Shown here piece by piece: positions 18,663 through 26,209 of a stretch of DNA of 38,186 bases. Source of the DNA: Candidatus Sulfotelmatobacter sp. Lineage in GTDB: Bacteria > Acidobacteriota > Terriglobia > Terriglobales > Acidobacteriaceae. Within the stretch, counting starts at the first letter, position 1. Each line of letters begins with the position of its first letter. The notes beneath the pieces are model-generated. The model saw only the letters and a list, made by a program, of their open reading frames with translations, had not been told where the DNA came from and searched no databases. The stretch covers positions 1-38,186 of the forward strand of contig JASHPL010000254.1 in assembly GCA_030038125.1 (NCBI GenBank). The letters are read 5' to 3'. A program made the translations under genes and the position numbers.

Positions 18663-21290
18663 ATGCGATGGTGGCAGATCAGGAAACGCGATGCAGATGT
18701 AGAGCGGGAACTACAATCCGACCTTGATCTGGAAGAAGAAGAGCAGCGGGAACGCGGCGTGTCTCCAGACGAGGCCCGCCATGCCGCCCTACGCGCTTTC
18801 GGCAATCGCACTCTAATTTCCGAGCAAACTCAAGCCGTCTGGAGTTGGAGCGCACTGGATAATCTTTTTCGCGACATTAGGATAAGTGTCCGCACTCTCT
18901 TTCGCTCGCCTGGCTTTGCACTGATCGCCATCATCGTAATGGCGTTGTGTATCGGCGCTACTACATCGCTCTTCACCGTCGTACGCTCTGTTCTGCTCAG
19001 GCCGCTTCCCTTCCGCGATCCAGGTCGGCTGGTGATGATCTATGAGCATTTTCGCGACCCCAGCATCAATGCGCAGGGGTTCAACTACAACCCTGTTGCC
19101 CCCGCCGACTACTACGACTGGCGCGCGCAAACCCATGGCTTCGAAGATATGGCTGCCTGGCGGTATTGGCAATTCAACCTGACGGGCGAGCGCGGGGAAT
19201 TGCCGGAACTGGTGCAGGCGCGCGGAGGGAGCTGGAATCTGTTTCCCATGCTGGGCGTGAACGTCGCCATCGGACGCACGTTTACCGAAAGCGAAGATCG
19301 CCCGGATGGAGACGCCGTCATTCTTACGTGGAGTATCTTCGAGCGCCGGTTCGGTGGCAACCCGTCAATTGTCGGCAGGCAGATCCATCTCGATGGGAAG
19401 CCATACACAGTGGTCGGCGTGCTTCCCAAGTGGTTCACCTATCCCGACGCGGAGGTACAGGTATGGGTTCCATATGCATCAGGGTTGCCCCCGGAGACCC
19501 TCGCGCATCATGACTATCACTTCGGTCATGTGGTAGCGCGCCTGAGGGCCGATGTCAGCCTGTCCAGCGCTCTGAGCCAGGTGGGGGCGGTGCAGTATCA
19601 GTTGCACATGCAGAACCTGAATGCACCGGTCGCCGAGGACGTGGCATCGCGGACTCTCGTTCAGGACCTCGCACAAGATGTGCAGAAGCCATTAATCATC
19701 CTATTATGCGCTGTCTTATGCATGCTGCTGATCGGCTGTCTCAACGTCGCCAATCTGATGGTGGCGAGATCGGCGGCGCGACAGAAGGAAATCGCAATAT
19801 GCAGTGCGCTGGGAGCGCGGCGGATCACATTGATTCGCGTACAGCTCATCGAGAGCCTGCTCGTCTCGATTGCGGGCGGTGTGGTCGGAATACTCTTATC
19901 GCTTGCGGCAACGAAGTGGCTGGTAAGCACGTGGAGTGATCTTCCCAGTGCGCAGAATATCCATGTTGACGGCCTGGTACTGGGGTTTGCATGTGCGCTT
20001 GTTTTGCTAGCCGCCCTGCTCGCAGGCCTTCTGCCGGCGATCTCATCGACAAGCAAGAGCGCGATTCCGGCGCTGCAGGCTTCCTCGCGCACCGTGGCGG
20101 GCAGCCAGGCGCGCACTGCTTTGCGCAAGTCGCTGCTTACGGTAGAGATCGCCACGACCGTGGTTCTATTAATCGCCGCCGGCCTTCTGCTCAAGAGTTT
20201 CTGGCGGCTGCGCACGACCGATGTGGGCTGTGTCACGGACAGGGTGCTCACCATGGGCTACAGCCTTCCGACAAAGAAGTATGATACTCCCGAGAAGATC
20301 AATGCATTCAACGAAACCCTTCTGGAGCGGGTACGGGGCATGCCTGGAGTACGCGCCGCGGCTCTGGGATCGACGGTGCCCGGAGCAGGATACGGGGGTG
20401 ACAATGTTTTCACCGTTCCCGAGCATCCTCCGATTACGCCCGGCACGGTGCTGCCCGACGCGCTCATCCGGACCGCCGACCCCGGATACTTCAGCGCCCT
20501 CGAGATTCCACTGCTAAGCGGGCGCCTTTTTTCAAGCCACGATCGCCTCGGTCAGCCGAAGACGGTTATCATCAGCCACGATTTGGCGCAGCAATATTTC
20601 CCTGGGGAAAATCCGGTTGGCAAGCATCTCCACGTGCTGGCCTTTAATGCCGATTACGAAGTTGTCGGGGTTGTCGGCGACATGCTGTATCAAGTCGGCA
20701 AGCCAGGCAAAGCGACGATGTACTTCCCTCTTCTGAGCGGGACCAATGATATGGGCTTTACTCTGGCGGTGCACACTGCGTCCGACCCACTGGCACTTTC
20801 CGTCCCCGTCCAGAAGCTGCTTGCAGAACTCGATCCGCAGTTGCCCGTTCACGATGTACTCTCCATGCAGCAGATCATCGAACAGTCATTGGGCAATGCC
20901 AGCCTCAGCGCCAGCCTGGTGCTTGGCTTCGCAGTGCTGTCGTTGTTATTGGCGTCGGTAGGTTTATATGGAGTTCTCTCCTATTTAACGACGCAGCGCA
21001 CGAGCGAGATCGGCGTTCGCATGGCACTCGGCGCACAACGCAAGGAGGTTCTACGCCTGCTGCTGGGCGACGGCCTGCGTCCCGCGCTCTATGGGCTCAC
21101 GCTTGGCCTGGCCGCCAGCATGGGAGCGGTACGCCTGATCGAGTCGATGCTCTACGGAACCCGGCCTCTCGATCCGGCAATCTTCACGTCGGTATCCGCA
21201 TCGCTGCTAATTGTGGCGTCTCTGGCCTGCCTGGTTCCGGCATGGAGGGCGTCGCGCATCCATCCAATGCAGGCGCTGCGAACGGAATGA
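18663..21290 (+). CDS. MacB-type ABC permease without ATPase, acidobacterial duplicated orphan permease (ADOP)
   Basis: 875 residues from ATG 18663. The N-terminal cytoplasmic helix (VERELQSDLDLEEEEQRERG, then DEARHAALRAFGN) is the mark of the ADOP family. Next come TM1 (FALIAIIVMALCIGATTSLF), a first MacB periplasmic core domain, and a three-TM FtsX-like block (about 325-430). A second MacB core domain and a final FtsX block (VLGFAVLSLLLASVGLYGVL; EIGVRMALGAQRKEVLRLLL) complete the duplicated layout. No ATP-binding domain is encoded here. MacB relatives use mechanotransmission to drive efflux or lipoprotein traffic; the cargo and the partner ATPase of ADOPs are not known to me. Confidence 0.93.
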   Translation: MRWWQIRKRDADVERELQSDLDLEEEEQRERGVSPDEARHAALRAFGNRTLISEQTQAVWSWSALDNLFRDIRISVRTLFRSPGFALIAIIVMALCIGATTSLFTVVRSVLLRPLPFRDPGRLVMIYEHFRDPSINAQGFNYNPVAPADYYDWRAQTHGFEDMAAWRYWQFNLTGERGELPELVQARGGSWNLFPMLGVNVAIGRTFTESEDRPDGDAVILTWSIFERRFGGNPSIVGRQIHLDGKPYTVVGVLPKWFTYPDAEVQVWVPYASGLPPETLAHHDYHFGHVVARLRADVSLSSALSQVGAVQYQLHMQNLNAPVAEDVASRTLVQDLAQDVQKPLIILLCAVLCMLLIGCLNVANLMVARSAARQKEIAICSALGARRITLIRVQLIESLLVSIAGGVVGILLSLAATKWLVSTWSDLPSAQNIHVDGLVLGFACALVLLAALLAGLLPAISSTSKSAIPALQASSRTVAGSQARTALRKSLLTVEIATTVVLLIAAGLLLKSFWRLRTTDVGCVTDRVLTMGYSLPTKKYDTPEKINAFNETLLERVRGMPGVRAAALGSTVPGAGYGGDNVFTVPEHPPITPGTVLPDALIRTADPGYFSALEIPLLSGRLFSSHDRLGQPKTVIISHDLAQQYFPGENPVGKHLHVLAFNADYEVVGVVGDMLYQVGKPGKATMYFPLLSGTNDMGFTLAVHTASDPLALSVPVQKLLAELDPQLPVHDVLSMQQIIEQSLGNASLSASLVLGFAVLSLLLASVGLYGVLSYLTTQRTSEIGVRMALGAQRKEVLRLLLGDGLRPALYGLTLGLAASMGAVRLIESMLYGTRPLDPAIFTSVSASLLIVASLACLVPAWRASRIHPMQALRTE

Positions 21291-21314
21291 AGGGCAGCCT
21301 GCGCCGCGGTTATG

Positions 21315-21328
21315 TCACGCTAGCGTGA
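21315..21328. repeat. Perfect 14-bp palindrome after the ADOP gene
   Basis: TCACGCTAGCGTGA is fully self-complementary with no loop. It lies 24 bp past the ADOP stop codon. There is no T tract, so it is not a standard terminator; a protein-binding site is possible. The rest of 21291-21413 holds nothing recognised. Confidence 0.5.
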
Positions 21329-21413
21329 GCTTCCTCGATGACGAATTACGTGGCCGCAGAAACGGTGATTGAAGCAACAAAGCTTTTCTCAATGTTTCGA
21401 TATTCAGCGTGCA

Positions 21414-21656
21414 TCAAAACAGGATCGACGGCAAGTACGCGCCTGCCGGTTCGTTGTAAAGACTGATGGTCATCAATGTCATCGGTTGGACAACTCTAAG
21501 GCCATTTTCAAGGCACCAGCGGAATAGCGCCGCATTGCGGTCGGCACCAGAGCCCCCGGCCCGGAAAACTCCTTGGCTGCCGAGATCAGCGCTTCTATGT
21601 CCTGATTTCTCGCCGACCGCATAACCTTCGATTCCGCTGCACATCAGAACGGCATC
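21414..21656 (-). pseudogene. Remnant of a GNAT acetyltransferase gene, C-terminal part only, with two frameshifts
   Basis: The last 44 codons read NAALFRWCLENGLRVVQPMT and then LMTISLYNEPAGAYLPSILF before TGA. I recognise this as the tail of a GNAT-family N-acetyltransferase common in Acidobacteria. Upstream, the matching residues change frame: DAVLMCSGIEGYAVGE is in the same frame as the tail, but the stretch between them (DIEALISAAKEFSGPGALVP) is in another. One extra base near the AAA at about 21613-21616 and one missing base near 21551 would explain it. No start codon or N-terminal acetyl-CoA-binding half is present before the trpC promoter. It is therefore called a decayed fragment. Family assignment rests on memory. 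Confidence 0.5.
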
Positions 21657-21660
21657 CGGT

Positions 21661-21700
21661 TCTTACCGCAAGGTAAGAGCAGCTCGCTGTCCCGTATAAT
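21661..21700 (+). promoter_or_regulatory. Promoter of the trp/aromatic cluster with a palindrome over the -35 position
   Basis: A perfect TATAAT at 21695-21700 lies 13 bp before the trpC ATG. The expected -35 position 17 bp upstream (21672-21677, GGTAAG) is the right arm of TCTTACC-GCAA-GGTAAGA (21661-21678), a 7-bp inverted repeat. Initiation about 7 bp after the -10 would give a leader of about 7 nt and would split the AAGGA at 21703-21707, so the transcript could be nearly leaderless. Confidence 0.55.
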
Positions 21701-21713
21701 CTAAGGATTCTTT

Positions 21714-22565
21714 ATGGCTGCGGTTCTAGACCAGATCGTGGCGGCGACGCGGGCTCGGGTAGCCAAGGCCAAGCCTGTTACCGATTTGCGCGAGTTGGAG
21801 CGGCTGGCAGAACGGCATATCCCGCGCGGATTTCGGCGAGCGCTGGAAAACCGCCACTTCTCCCAACACCAGCGAGAATTGGGGAACCCACAGGATGGGA
21901 TCGCGGTCATCGCAGAACTGAAGAAGGCATCGCCCTCGAAGGGCGTAATTCGAAATGAGTTTCATCCTGCAGATTTGGCGCGGGAATTGGAGGATGCCGG
22001 AGCAGCGGCACTTTCCGTACTGACCGACGAGCAATTCTTTCAAGGCTCTCTGGCGAATCTGCGAGAGGCTTCGAGCGCAGCGAACATTCCTTGCCTGCGG
22101 AAGGATTTCATCGTCGACGAATTTCAGATTCTGGAAGCTCGGGCGAATTGTTCCGATGCGGTGTTGCTGATTGTGGCGGCGCTGACGTCGAAAGACTTGT
22201 GCACGCTCGCTTCCGCAGCGTGCCGGCATGGTCTGGACGTACTGTGTGAGATACATGATGGCAATGAGTTGCAGCGCGCCATCGATGCAGGCTGCGATCT
22301 GATCGGCGTGAACACGCGCGATTTGCGGACATTTCAGGTCGATCTTGAGACCGCGTTTCGCCTGGCCGAGAAATTTCCGTCAGGCGTGGTGCGCGTTGCG
22401 GAAAGTGGAATTCATTCGGGCGAAGAAATCGCACGCTTGCGAGCCGCTGGATATGATGCGGTTTTGATTGGCGAGTCGCTGATGCGGGCAGTGCATCCGG
22501 GTGAGGCATTGAGGGAGTTACTTCGAGTTGCGAGCACCGAGTACCGGGTGCCGAGTAGCACATAG
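21714..22565 (+). CDS. trpC: Indole-3-glycerol phosphate synthase
   Basis: Closes the indole ring in tryptophan synthesis, converting CdRP to indole-3-glycerol phosphate. 283 residues from ATG 21714. A TIM barrel with the family signatures: VIAELKKASPSKG (about 63-75, catalytic Glu and Lys), LRKDFIVDEFQILEARANCS (about 128-147), LCEIHDGNELQRAIDAGCDL, GVNTRDLRTFQVDL and VAESGIHSGEE. The core ends near residue 268. The last 15 or so (VASTEYRVPSST) come from a heptanucleotide repeat array that runs into the stop codon and are probably not functional. It is the first gene of the aromatic cluster and is monofunctional, not fused to trpF. Confidence 0.96.
   Translation: MAAVLDQIVAATRARVAKAKPVTDLRELERLAERHIPRGFRRALENRHFSQHQRELGNPQDGIAVIAELKKASPSKGVIRNEFHPADLARELEDAGAAALSVLTDEQFFQGSLANLREASSAANIPCLRKDFIVDEFQILEARANCSDAVLLIVAALTSKDLCTLASAACRHGLDVLCEIHDGNELQRAIDAGCDLIGVNTRDLRTFQVDLETAFRLAEKFPSGVVRVAESGIHSGEEIARLRAAGYDAVLIGESLMRAVHPGEALRELLRVASTEYRVPSST
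22524..22558 (+). repeat. Heptanucleotide array forming the 3' end of trpC
   Basis: Five consecutive 7-mers: CGAGTTG, CGAGCAC, CGAGTAC, CGGGTGC, CGAGTAG. The array ends 4 bp before the trpC stop codon and is translated as the C-terminal tail. Confidence 0.75.
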
Positions 22566-22656
22566 AAATTCTCGACTTCTCGCAAGATCGCTGGCAGCGC
22601 TCTGCATAGGAACCAAGATTTTATTGCCTACTGACAACCGGCGGCGCCACTGTTTT

Positions 22657-23313
22657 ATGACTTGGGTCAAGATTTGCGGGATAACGAATTTGGAGGATGC
22701 GCTGGTCGCGGTCGAGGCGGGCGCGGACGCCGTGGGATTCGTGTTTTATGAGAAGAGTCCGAGGTGCGTGAGCGTGGAAACCGCGCGAGACATTGTGAAG
22801 AAGCTGCCGGAGGGTGTGGAGAAGGTGGGAGTGTTCGTGGGAGGGCCCTCTGAAGGTATTGCGGACGCGATAAGGCGGTGCGGATTAACCATCGCTCAGA
22901 TTTATCCGCGAGGCTCCCTTGCATTGACGGATGAGTTCTTCAAAGATTTTCCGTTTCGAGTGATTCCGGCGATTTCAACGGGATTGATCGCTCAAGACGA
23001 AATCTCAGGCTTCCACTTGGAGAATAGCGCACACGAGAAGGTGGTGGCAGCACTCATCGACTCGGGCAATTCTGATTGTCCGGGTGGGACAGGCGAGACC
23101 TTCGACTGGCGAATGATGGCAGGACTTGCGGACGGGAAACTAGTGGTGGCTGGCGGGCTCAAGGCGGAGAATGTCGGCCAGGCGATTCGGACGTTGAACC
23201 CTTGGGGAGTGGATGTGGCTTCCGGCGTGGAGGCTTCACCGGGGAAGAAAGATCCGGAGAAGGTGCGGGCGTTTGTGCGAGCGGTGCGCGAGATAGATCT
23301 GAAGGCGGGATAG
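22657..23313 (+). CDS. trpF: Phosphoribosylanthranilate isomerase
   Basis: Catalyses the Amadori rearrangement of phosphoribosylanthranilate to CdRP, the step before TrpC. 218 residues from ATG 22657, chosen because the family begins with VKICGIT (catalytic Cys) immediately after it; the open frame extends upstream but would overlap trpC. Other signatures are [33 protein letters not shown] (catalytic Asp region) and [10 protein letters not shown]-like [14 protein letters not shown], then [16 protein letters not shown]. There is no strong ribosome-binding site, only GCGGCG-rich sequence, so translation may be coupled or weak. The gap from trpC is 91 bp; trpB begins 2 bp after the stop codon. 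Confidence 0.95.
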   Translation: MTWVKICGITNLEDALVAVEAGADAVGFVFYEKSPRCVSVETARDIVKKLPEGVEKVGVFVGGPSEGIADAIRRCGLTIAQIYPRGSLALTDEFFKDFPFRVIPAISTGLIAQDEISGFHLENSAHEKVVAALIDSGNSDCPGGTGETFDWRMMAGLADGKLVVAGGLKAENVGQAIRTLNPWGVDVASGVEASPGKKDPEKVRAFVRAVREIDLKAG

Positions 23314-23315
23314 GG

Positions 23316-24671
23316 ATGAGTTCAGTCACACAAGCTACGAAAGTCAAAATTCCCACCCTAGTCTCGGCCAAAAGCGGCGAGCCTAGGATGGGGCATTCAA
23401 GGTTCCTATCCCCGCAAAGTGCGCGGGGACAAAGACGGGGCAATATAGCGCGGCCGGCGGCCAATTCGACGGTCGCTGAGGGCAACTCCACGGCACATGA
23501 GCCCGGACGGTTTGGTGTCTACGGCGGACGATATGTTCCTGAAACACTCATGGCCGCCCTCGACGAACTGGAGCGCGAGTATGAGAAGGCGCGGCGCGAC
23601 AAGAAATTTCAGGCGAGGTTGGACGGGCTGCTGAAAACCTATGCCGGTCGCCCCACGCCATTGTTTTTTGCACGGCGGCTGACGGATAAGCTGCGCGGGG
23701 CAAAGATCTATTTGAAGCGCGAGGATTTGCTGCATACCGGGGCGCACAAGATCAATAACTGCCTCGGGCAGGCGCTGCTCGTTGAGCGCATGGGCAAGCA
23801 TCGGGTCATCGCTGAGACGGGAGCGGGTCAGCACGGCGTGGCCACGGCGACGGTCTGTGCGCTGTTTGGATTCGAGTGTGTCGTCTACATGGGCACCGAA
23901 GACATGCGACGGCAGGAATTGAATGTTTTTCGTATGCGCCTCCTGGGGGCCGACGTGCGCGGTGTCCATTCGGGTTCGCGCACGTTGAAAGATGCCATCA
24001 ACGAAGCCATGCGCGACTGGGTCACGAATGTGCGAACGACACACTATTTGTTGGGCAGCGTGCTGGGAGCACATCCGTATCCCACGATGGTGCGGGATTT
24101 TCATCGCGTGATCGGGCGCGAGGCGCGGGCGCAGATACTGAAAGCCGAAGGCAAGCTTCCTGCAGCGATCATCGCCTGCGTCGGCGGGGGTTCGAATTCG
24201 ATTGGTATTTTCTACGACTTCCTTAACAACAAGAATGTTCGGCTGATTGGTGTCGAAGCCGGCGGCCGAGGCCAGGCGCTGGGGGATCATGCCGCGCGCT
24301 TTCGCGGAGGGTCTCCCGGAGTCTTGCAGGGAACGTATTCCTATGTTCTCCAGGACGCGGCTGGGCAGATTGCCACGACGCATTCGGTCTCTGCGGGACT
24401 CGACTATCCTTCGATAGGGCCGGAGCACGCGGCTTTGCGGGACTCAGGGCGGGCAGAGTATGTTCCCGCTTCGGATGCCGAGGCACTGGAAGCAACGACT
24501 TTGCTGGCGCGCACAGAGGGAGTCATTCCGGCACTGGAATCAGCGCACGCGGTCGCTGAAGTCATCAAGCGAGCGCCGCGCATGAAGAAGTCGGACATCG
24601 TCATCGTGAATGTCTCCGGACGTGGAGATAAGGATGTTGGGATTTTGCGCGAAAATTTGAAATTGCAATAA
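23316..24671 (+). CDS. trpB: Tryptophan synthase beta subunit with an N-terminal extension made partly of palindromic repeats
   Basis: PLP enzyme that joins indole and serine to make tryptophan, acting as an alpha2-beta2 complex with TrpA. From ATG 23316 it has 451 residues, about 50 more than usual. The family core starts at [19 protein letters not shown] (about residue 63). PLP lysine is in [16 protein letters not shown]; the phosphate loop is [31 protein letters not shown] is intact. Between 23388 (ATG) and the core there is no in-frame ATG, GTG or TTG, so at least 38 extension residues must be translated, and they include a palindromic element; the 23316 start includes a second one. Start choice between 23316 and 23388 is open. 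Confidence 0.94.
   Translation: MSSVTQATKVKIPTLVSAKSGEPRMGHSRFLSPQSARGQRRGNIARPAANSTVAEGNSTAHEPGRFGVYGGRYVPETLMAALDELEREYEKARRDKKFQARLDGLLKTYAGRPTPLFFARRLTDKLRGAKIYLKREDLLHTGAHKINNCLGQALLVERMGKHRVIAETGAGQHGVATATVCALFGFECVVYMGTEDMRRQELNVFRMRLLGADVRGVHSGSRTLKDAINEAMRDWVTNVRTTHYLLGSVLGAHPYPTMVRDFHRVIGREARAQILKAEGKLPAAIIACVGGGSNSIGIFYDFLNNKNVRLIGVEAGGRGQALGDHAARFRGGSPGVLQGTYSYVLQDAAGQIATTHSVSAGLDYPSIGPEHAALRDSGRAEYVPASDAEALEATTLLARTEGVIPALESAHAVAEVIKRAPRMKKSDIVIVNVSGRGDKDVGILRENLKLQ
23352..23443 (+). repeat. Two palindromic elements inside the trpB 5' coding region
   Basis: Element 1 spans 23352-23396: CCTAG (23357-23361) pairs with CTAGG (23383-23387) around an imperfect CTCG/CGAG stem with an AAAA-containing loop, followed by ATGGGGCA. 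Element 2 spans about 23405-23443: TCCCCGC (23409-23415), 7-nt loop, GCGGGGA (23423-23429), followed by ACGGGGCA. Both share the right-flank sequence GGGGCA with the copies at 25711 and 31070. Confidence 0.7.
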
Positions 24672-24685
24672 AAAGAAGTCACAAA

Positions 24686-24704
24686 TGGGGTGAAAGGAAC
24701 CCCA
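24686..24704 (+). repeat. Hairpin just after trpB
   Basis: TGGGGT (24686-24691), loop of 7 nt, ACCCCA (24699-24704). It begins 14 bp after the trpB stop. No T tract follows, so a Rho-independent terminator is not supported; it could limit 3' decay or be another repeat remnant. Confidence 0.5.
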
Positions 24705-24754
24705 CACCGAGAAAAATGGAAATGGCGGAACAAGTTCAGGATTGGGCGCACGAG

Positions 24755-24793
24755 ATCCCTCGGCCCGCTGGTGAAGACGCGGGCATTTGGGAT
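24755..24793 (+). repeat. Extragenic palindrome with ATCCC/GGGAT outer arms, trpB-trpA spacer
   Basis: Outer arms ATCCC (24755-24759) and GGGAT (24789-24793) enclose a perfect inner stem GCCCGC (24763-24768) and GCGGGC (24779-24784) with a 10-nt loop. It ends in GGGATGACG. The shape, fixed ends with a variable inner stem, resembles dispersed REP-like elements. Confidence 0.6.
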
Positions 24794-24828
24794 GACGCCG
24801 CTATTTTCAGGACAGAGGGCACAGAGGG

Positions 24829-25617
24829 ATGCCCTTAGTTTTCTACAACAAGCCGGGTCTGGTTGCGTATGTCACGTGTGGCGATCCTGATCTCGCCACC
24901 ACACGTGAGATCGTCCAGGCCGCGATTGAGGCCAGCGCCGACGTCATTGAACTGGGTGTACCGTTTAGCGATCCCGTAGCTGACGGCCCGGTGATCCAGC
25001 GGGCGAGCGAGCGGGCACTGAAGAATGGAACCTCTTTAGCAGAGGTGCTGACGCTGGCAGCGGAGATTCGACAGCAGGCGCAATCCACAGGATTGATTAT
25101 TTTTTCTTATCTCAATCCCATTCTGCGCATGGGAATGGAGAAATTCTGCAAGGTCGCACGCGCTGCGGGAGTGGATGGCGCGCTGGTGACCGATTTGCCG
25201 GTAGAAGAGGCGAGCGAATATTTGTGCGCGATGCATGAACATGATCTGGCTCCGGTGTTTCTGGCTGCGCCAACGAGCCCCGACGAGCGACTAAAACGGA
25301 TTGCCAAGGCCTCGCGCGGGTTTGTCTACGCGGTGTCGCGGACCGGAGTTACCGGACAGCGGCAGCAGCTGGCCGAAGATGCTCGCAAACTGGTGAAGCG
25401 GTTGCGGCGCGTGACGAAGCTCCCCATCGCGGTGGGCTTTGGGATTTCCAACGCGGAGCAGTTTGCCGAAGTCGGTGAGTTTGCCGATGCAGTGGTTGTG
25501 GGAAGCGCGATTGTGGAGACCATCGAACGCAATCCGGGAAGCGAGGCTGCAGCGGTGGAAGCATTTGTGAGAAGGCTGACCATTGACAGCCGTCAGCTAT
25601 CAACCACTGCCGGTTAG
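24829..25617 (+). CDS. trpA: Tryptophan synthase alpha subunit
   Basis: Cleaves indole-3-glycerol phosphate to indole, which passes to TrpB. 262 residues from ATG 24829, with GAGGG-type purines just upstream. Catalytic Glu and Asp are in IELGVPFSDPVADGPVIQRA (about 40-59). Further signatures are NPILRMGMEKFCKVARAAGV, GALVTDLPVEEA, FLAAPTSPDERLKRIAK, GFVYAVSRTGVTG and VGFGISNAEQFAEV. It lacks the first helix often present before the first strand and starts right at FYNKPGLVAYVTCGDP. The last 13 residues (LTIDSRQLSTTAG) are encoded by a heptanucleotide array, so the native C-terminus is probably near FVRR. The spacer from trpB is 157 bp and holds two palindromes. Confidence 0.95.
   Translation: MPLVFYNKPGLVAYVTCGDPDLATTREIVQAAIEASADVIELGVPFSDPVADGPVIQRASERALKNGTSLAEVLTLAAEIRQQAQSTGLIIFSYLNPILRMGMEKFCKVARAAGVDGALVTDLPVEEASEYLCAMHEHDLAPVFLAAPTSPDERLKRIAKASRGFVYAVSRTGVTGQRQQLAEDARKLVKRLRRVTKLPIAVGFGISNAEQFAEVGEFADAVVVGSAIVETIERNPGSEAAAVEAFVRRLTIDSRQLSTTAG
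25582..25609 (+). repeat. Heptanucleotide array forming the 3' end of trpA
   Basis: Four 7-mers: ATTGACA, GCCGTCA, GCTATCA, ACCACTG, ending 5 bp before the trpA stop codon. TCAGCTATCA at 25593-25602 is the exact reverse complement of TGATAGCTGA at 25763-25772 in the next array. Confidence 0.7.
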
Positions 25618-25697
25618 TGTATCCGCCGTCGAGATGCCCAGTTTCTGGCAACATCGGCTAGAAGTGGAACACCCCTTGTCTTGAGGAAAGAGAAGTC

Positions 25698-25740
25698 AAA
25701 ATTCCACCCAGTCTCGCAGAAAACGCGAGACGAGGATGGA
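25698..25740 (+). repeat. Palindromic element in the trpA-chorismate mutase spacer
   Basis: GTCTCGC (25711-25717), loop AGAAAAC, GCGAGAC (25725-25731): a perfect 7-bp stem with a 7-nt loop. Left flank AAGTCAAAATTCC and right flank GAGGATGG closely match the element at 23341-23396 in trpB, so they are copies of one family. Confidence 0.7.
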
Positions 25741-25745
25741 GAGCC

Positions 25746-25794
25746 GGGATTTGAGATTTGACTGATAGCTGAAAGTGAGAGCTGACAGCTGGTG
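25746..25794 (+). repeat. Heptanucleotide array before the chorismate mutase gene
   Basis: Seven 7-mers in phase: GGGATTT, GAGATTT, GACTGAT, AGCTGAA, AGTGAGA, GCTGACA, GCTGGTG. The array runs up to the start codon region of the next gene, leaving no recognisable ribosome-binding site. Confidence 0.65.
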
Positions 25795-25797
25795 TCC

Positions 25798-26118
25798 ATG
25801 GATATCGAAGACTGGCGTAAGAAGATTGACGAGCTGGATCGAAAGCTGGTGGCTCTGCTTAGCGAGCGAGCACGGGCGGCGGTGGAGATCGGACGTCTGA
25901 AGCGTGATACATCGCTTCCGATTTATGAGCCCGATCGTGAGCGGTTGGTGTTTGAGAATGTGCAGCAGGCAAATCGAGGTCCGTTGCCCGGGCGAGATCT
26001 GGTGCGGATTTATGAGCGCATCATTGACGTCATGCGAAATATTCAGAAGGAGGAGATCGTGACAGGTATCGAGCCCTCCGAAGCCGAGACCGAAATCGAT
26101 TCGGAAGTGAATGATTAA
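25798..26118 (+). CDS. Chorismate mutase, AroQ type, free-standing
   Basis: Converts chorismate to prephenate, the entry to tyrosine and phenylalanine. 106 residues from ATG 25798; a GTG at 25792 would add two. The three-helix AroQ fold is visible: helix 1 IEDWRKKIDELDRKLVALLS (active-site Arg), then VEIGRLKRDTSLPIYEPDRE (active-site Lys and Arg), and helix 3 RIYERIIDVMRNIQKEE. The C-terminal tail (IEPSEAETEIDSEVND) is acidic and not part of the fold. It is fused neither to prephenate dehydratase nor to DAHP synthase, although the DAHP synthase gene follows by 91 bp. Such pairs can form a complex in which prephenate or chorismate regulates DAHP synthase; that is an inference here. Confidence 0.92.
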   Translation: MDIEDWRKKIDELDRKLVALLSERARAAVEIGRLKRDTSLPIYEPDRERLVFENVQQANRGPLPGRDLVRIYERIIDVMRNIQKEEIVTGIEPSEAETEIDSEVND

Positions 26119-26146
26119 TAAGTCCCGAGTTGCGAGTCCTGAGTCA
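26119..26146 (+). repeat. Heptanucleotide array after the chorismate mutase gene
   Basis: Four 7-mers starting immediately after the TAA: TAAGTCC, CGAGTTG, CGAGTCC, TGAGTCA. The CGAGTTG unit is identical to the first unit of the trpC array at 22524-22530. Confidence 0.7.
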
Positions 26147-26209
26147 AGGGCTTCAGTTTCCCTAACGCCTCTGGACTTTCGACCCCGGACTTGTCGCTGA
26201 AGGATTCTT

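Noticed and set aside
23406-24428. Long minus-strand open frame of 340 codons opposite trpB
   Set aside because: It is antisense to a highly conserved enzyme gene, has no recognisable motifs and no ribosome-binding site; a shadow of GC-rich codons.
24686-24704. Rho-independent terminator after trpB
   Set aside because: Stem is present but there is no run of T after it, and trpA lies downstream in the same direction.
25582-25794. Heptad arrays as a CRISPR-like repeat
   Set aside because: Units are 7 nt, contiguous and drifting, without spacers or cas genes.
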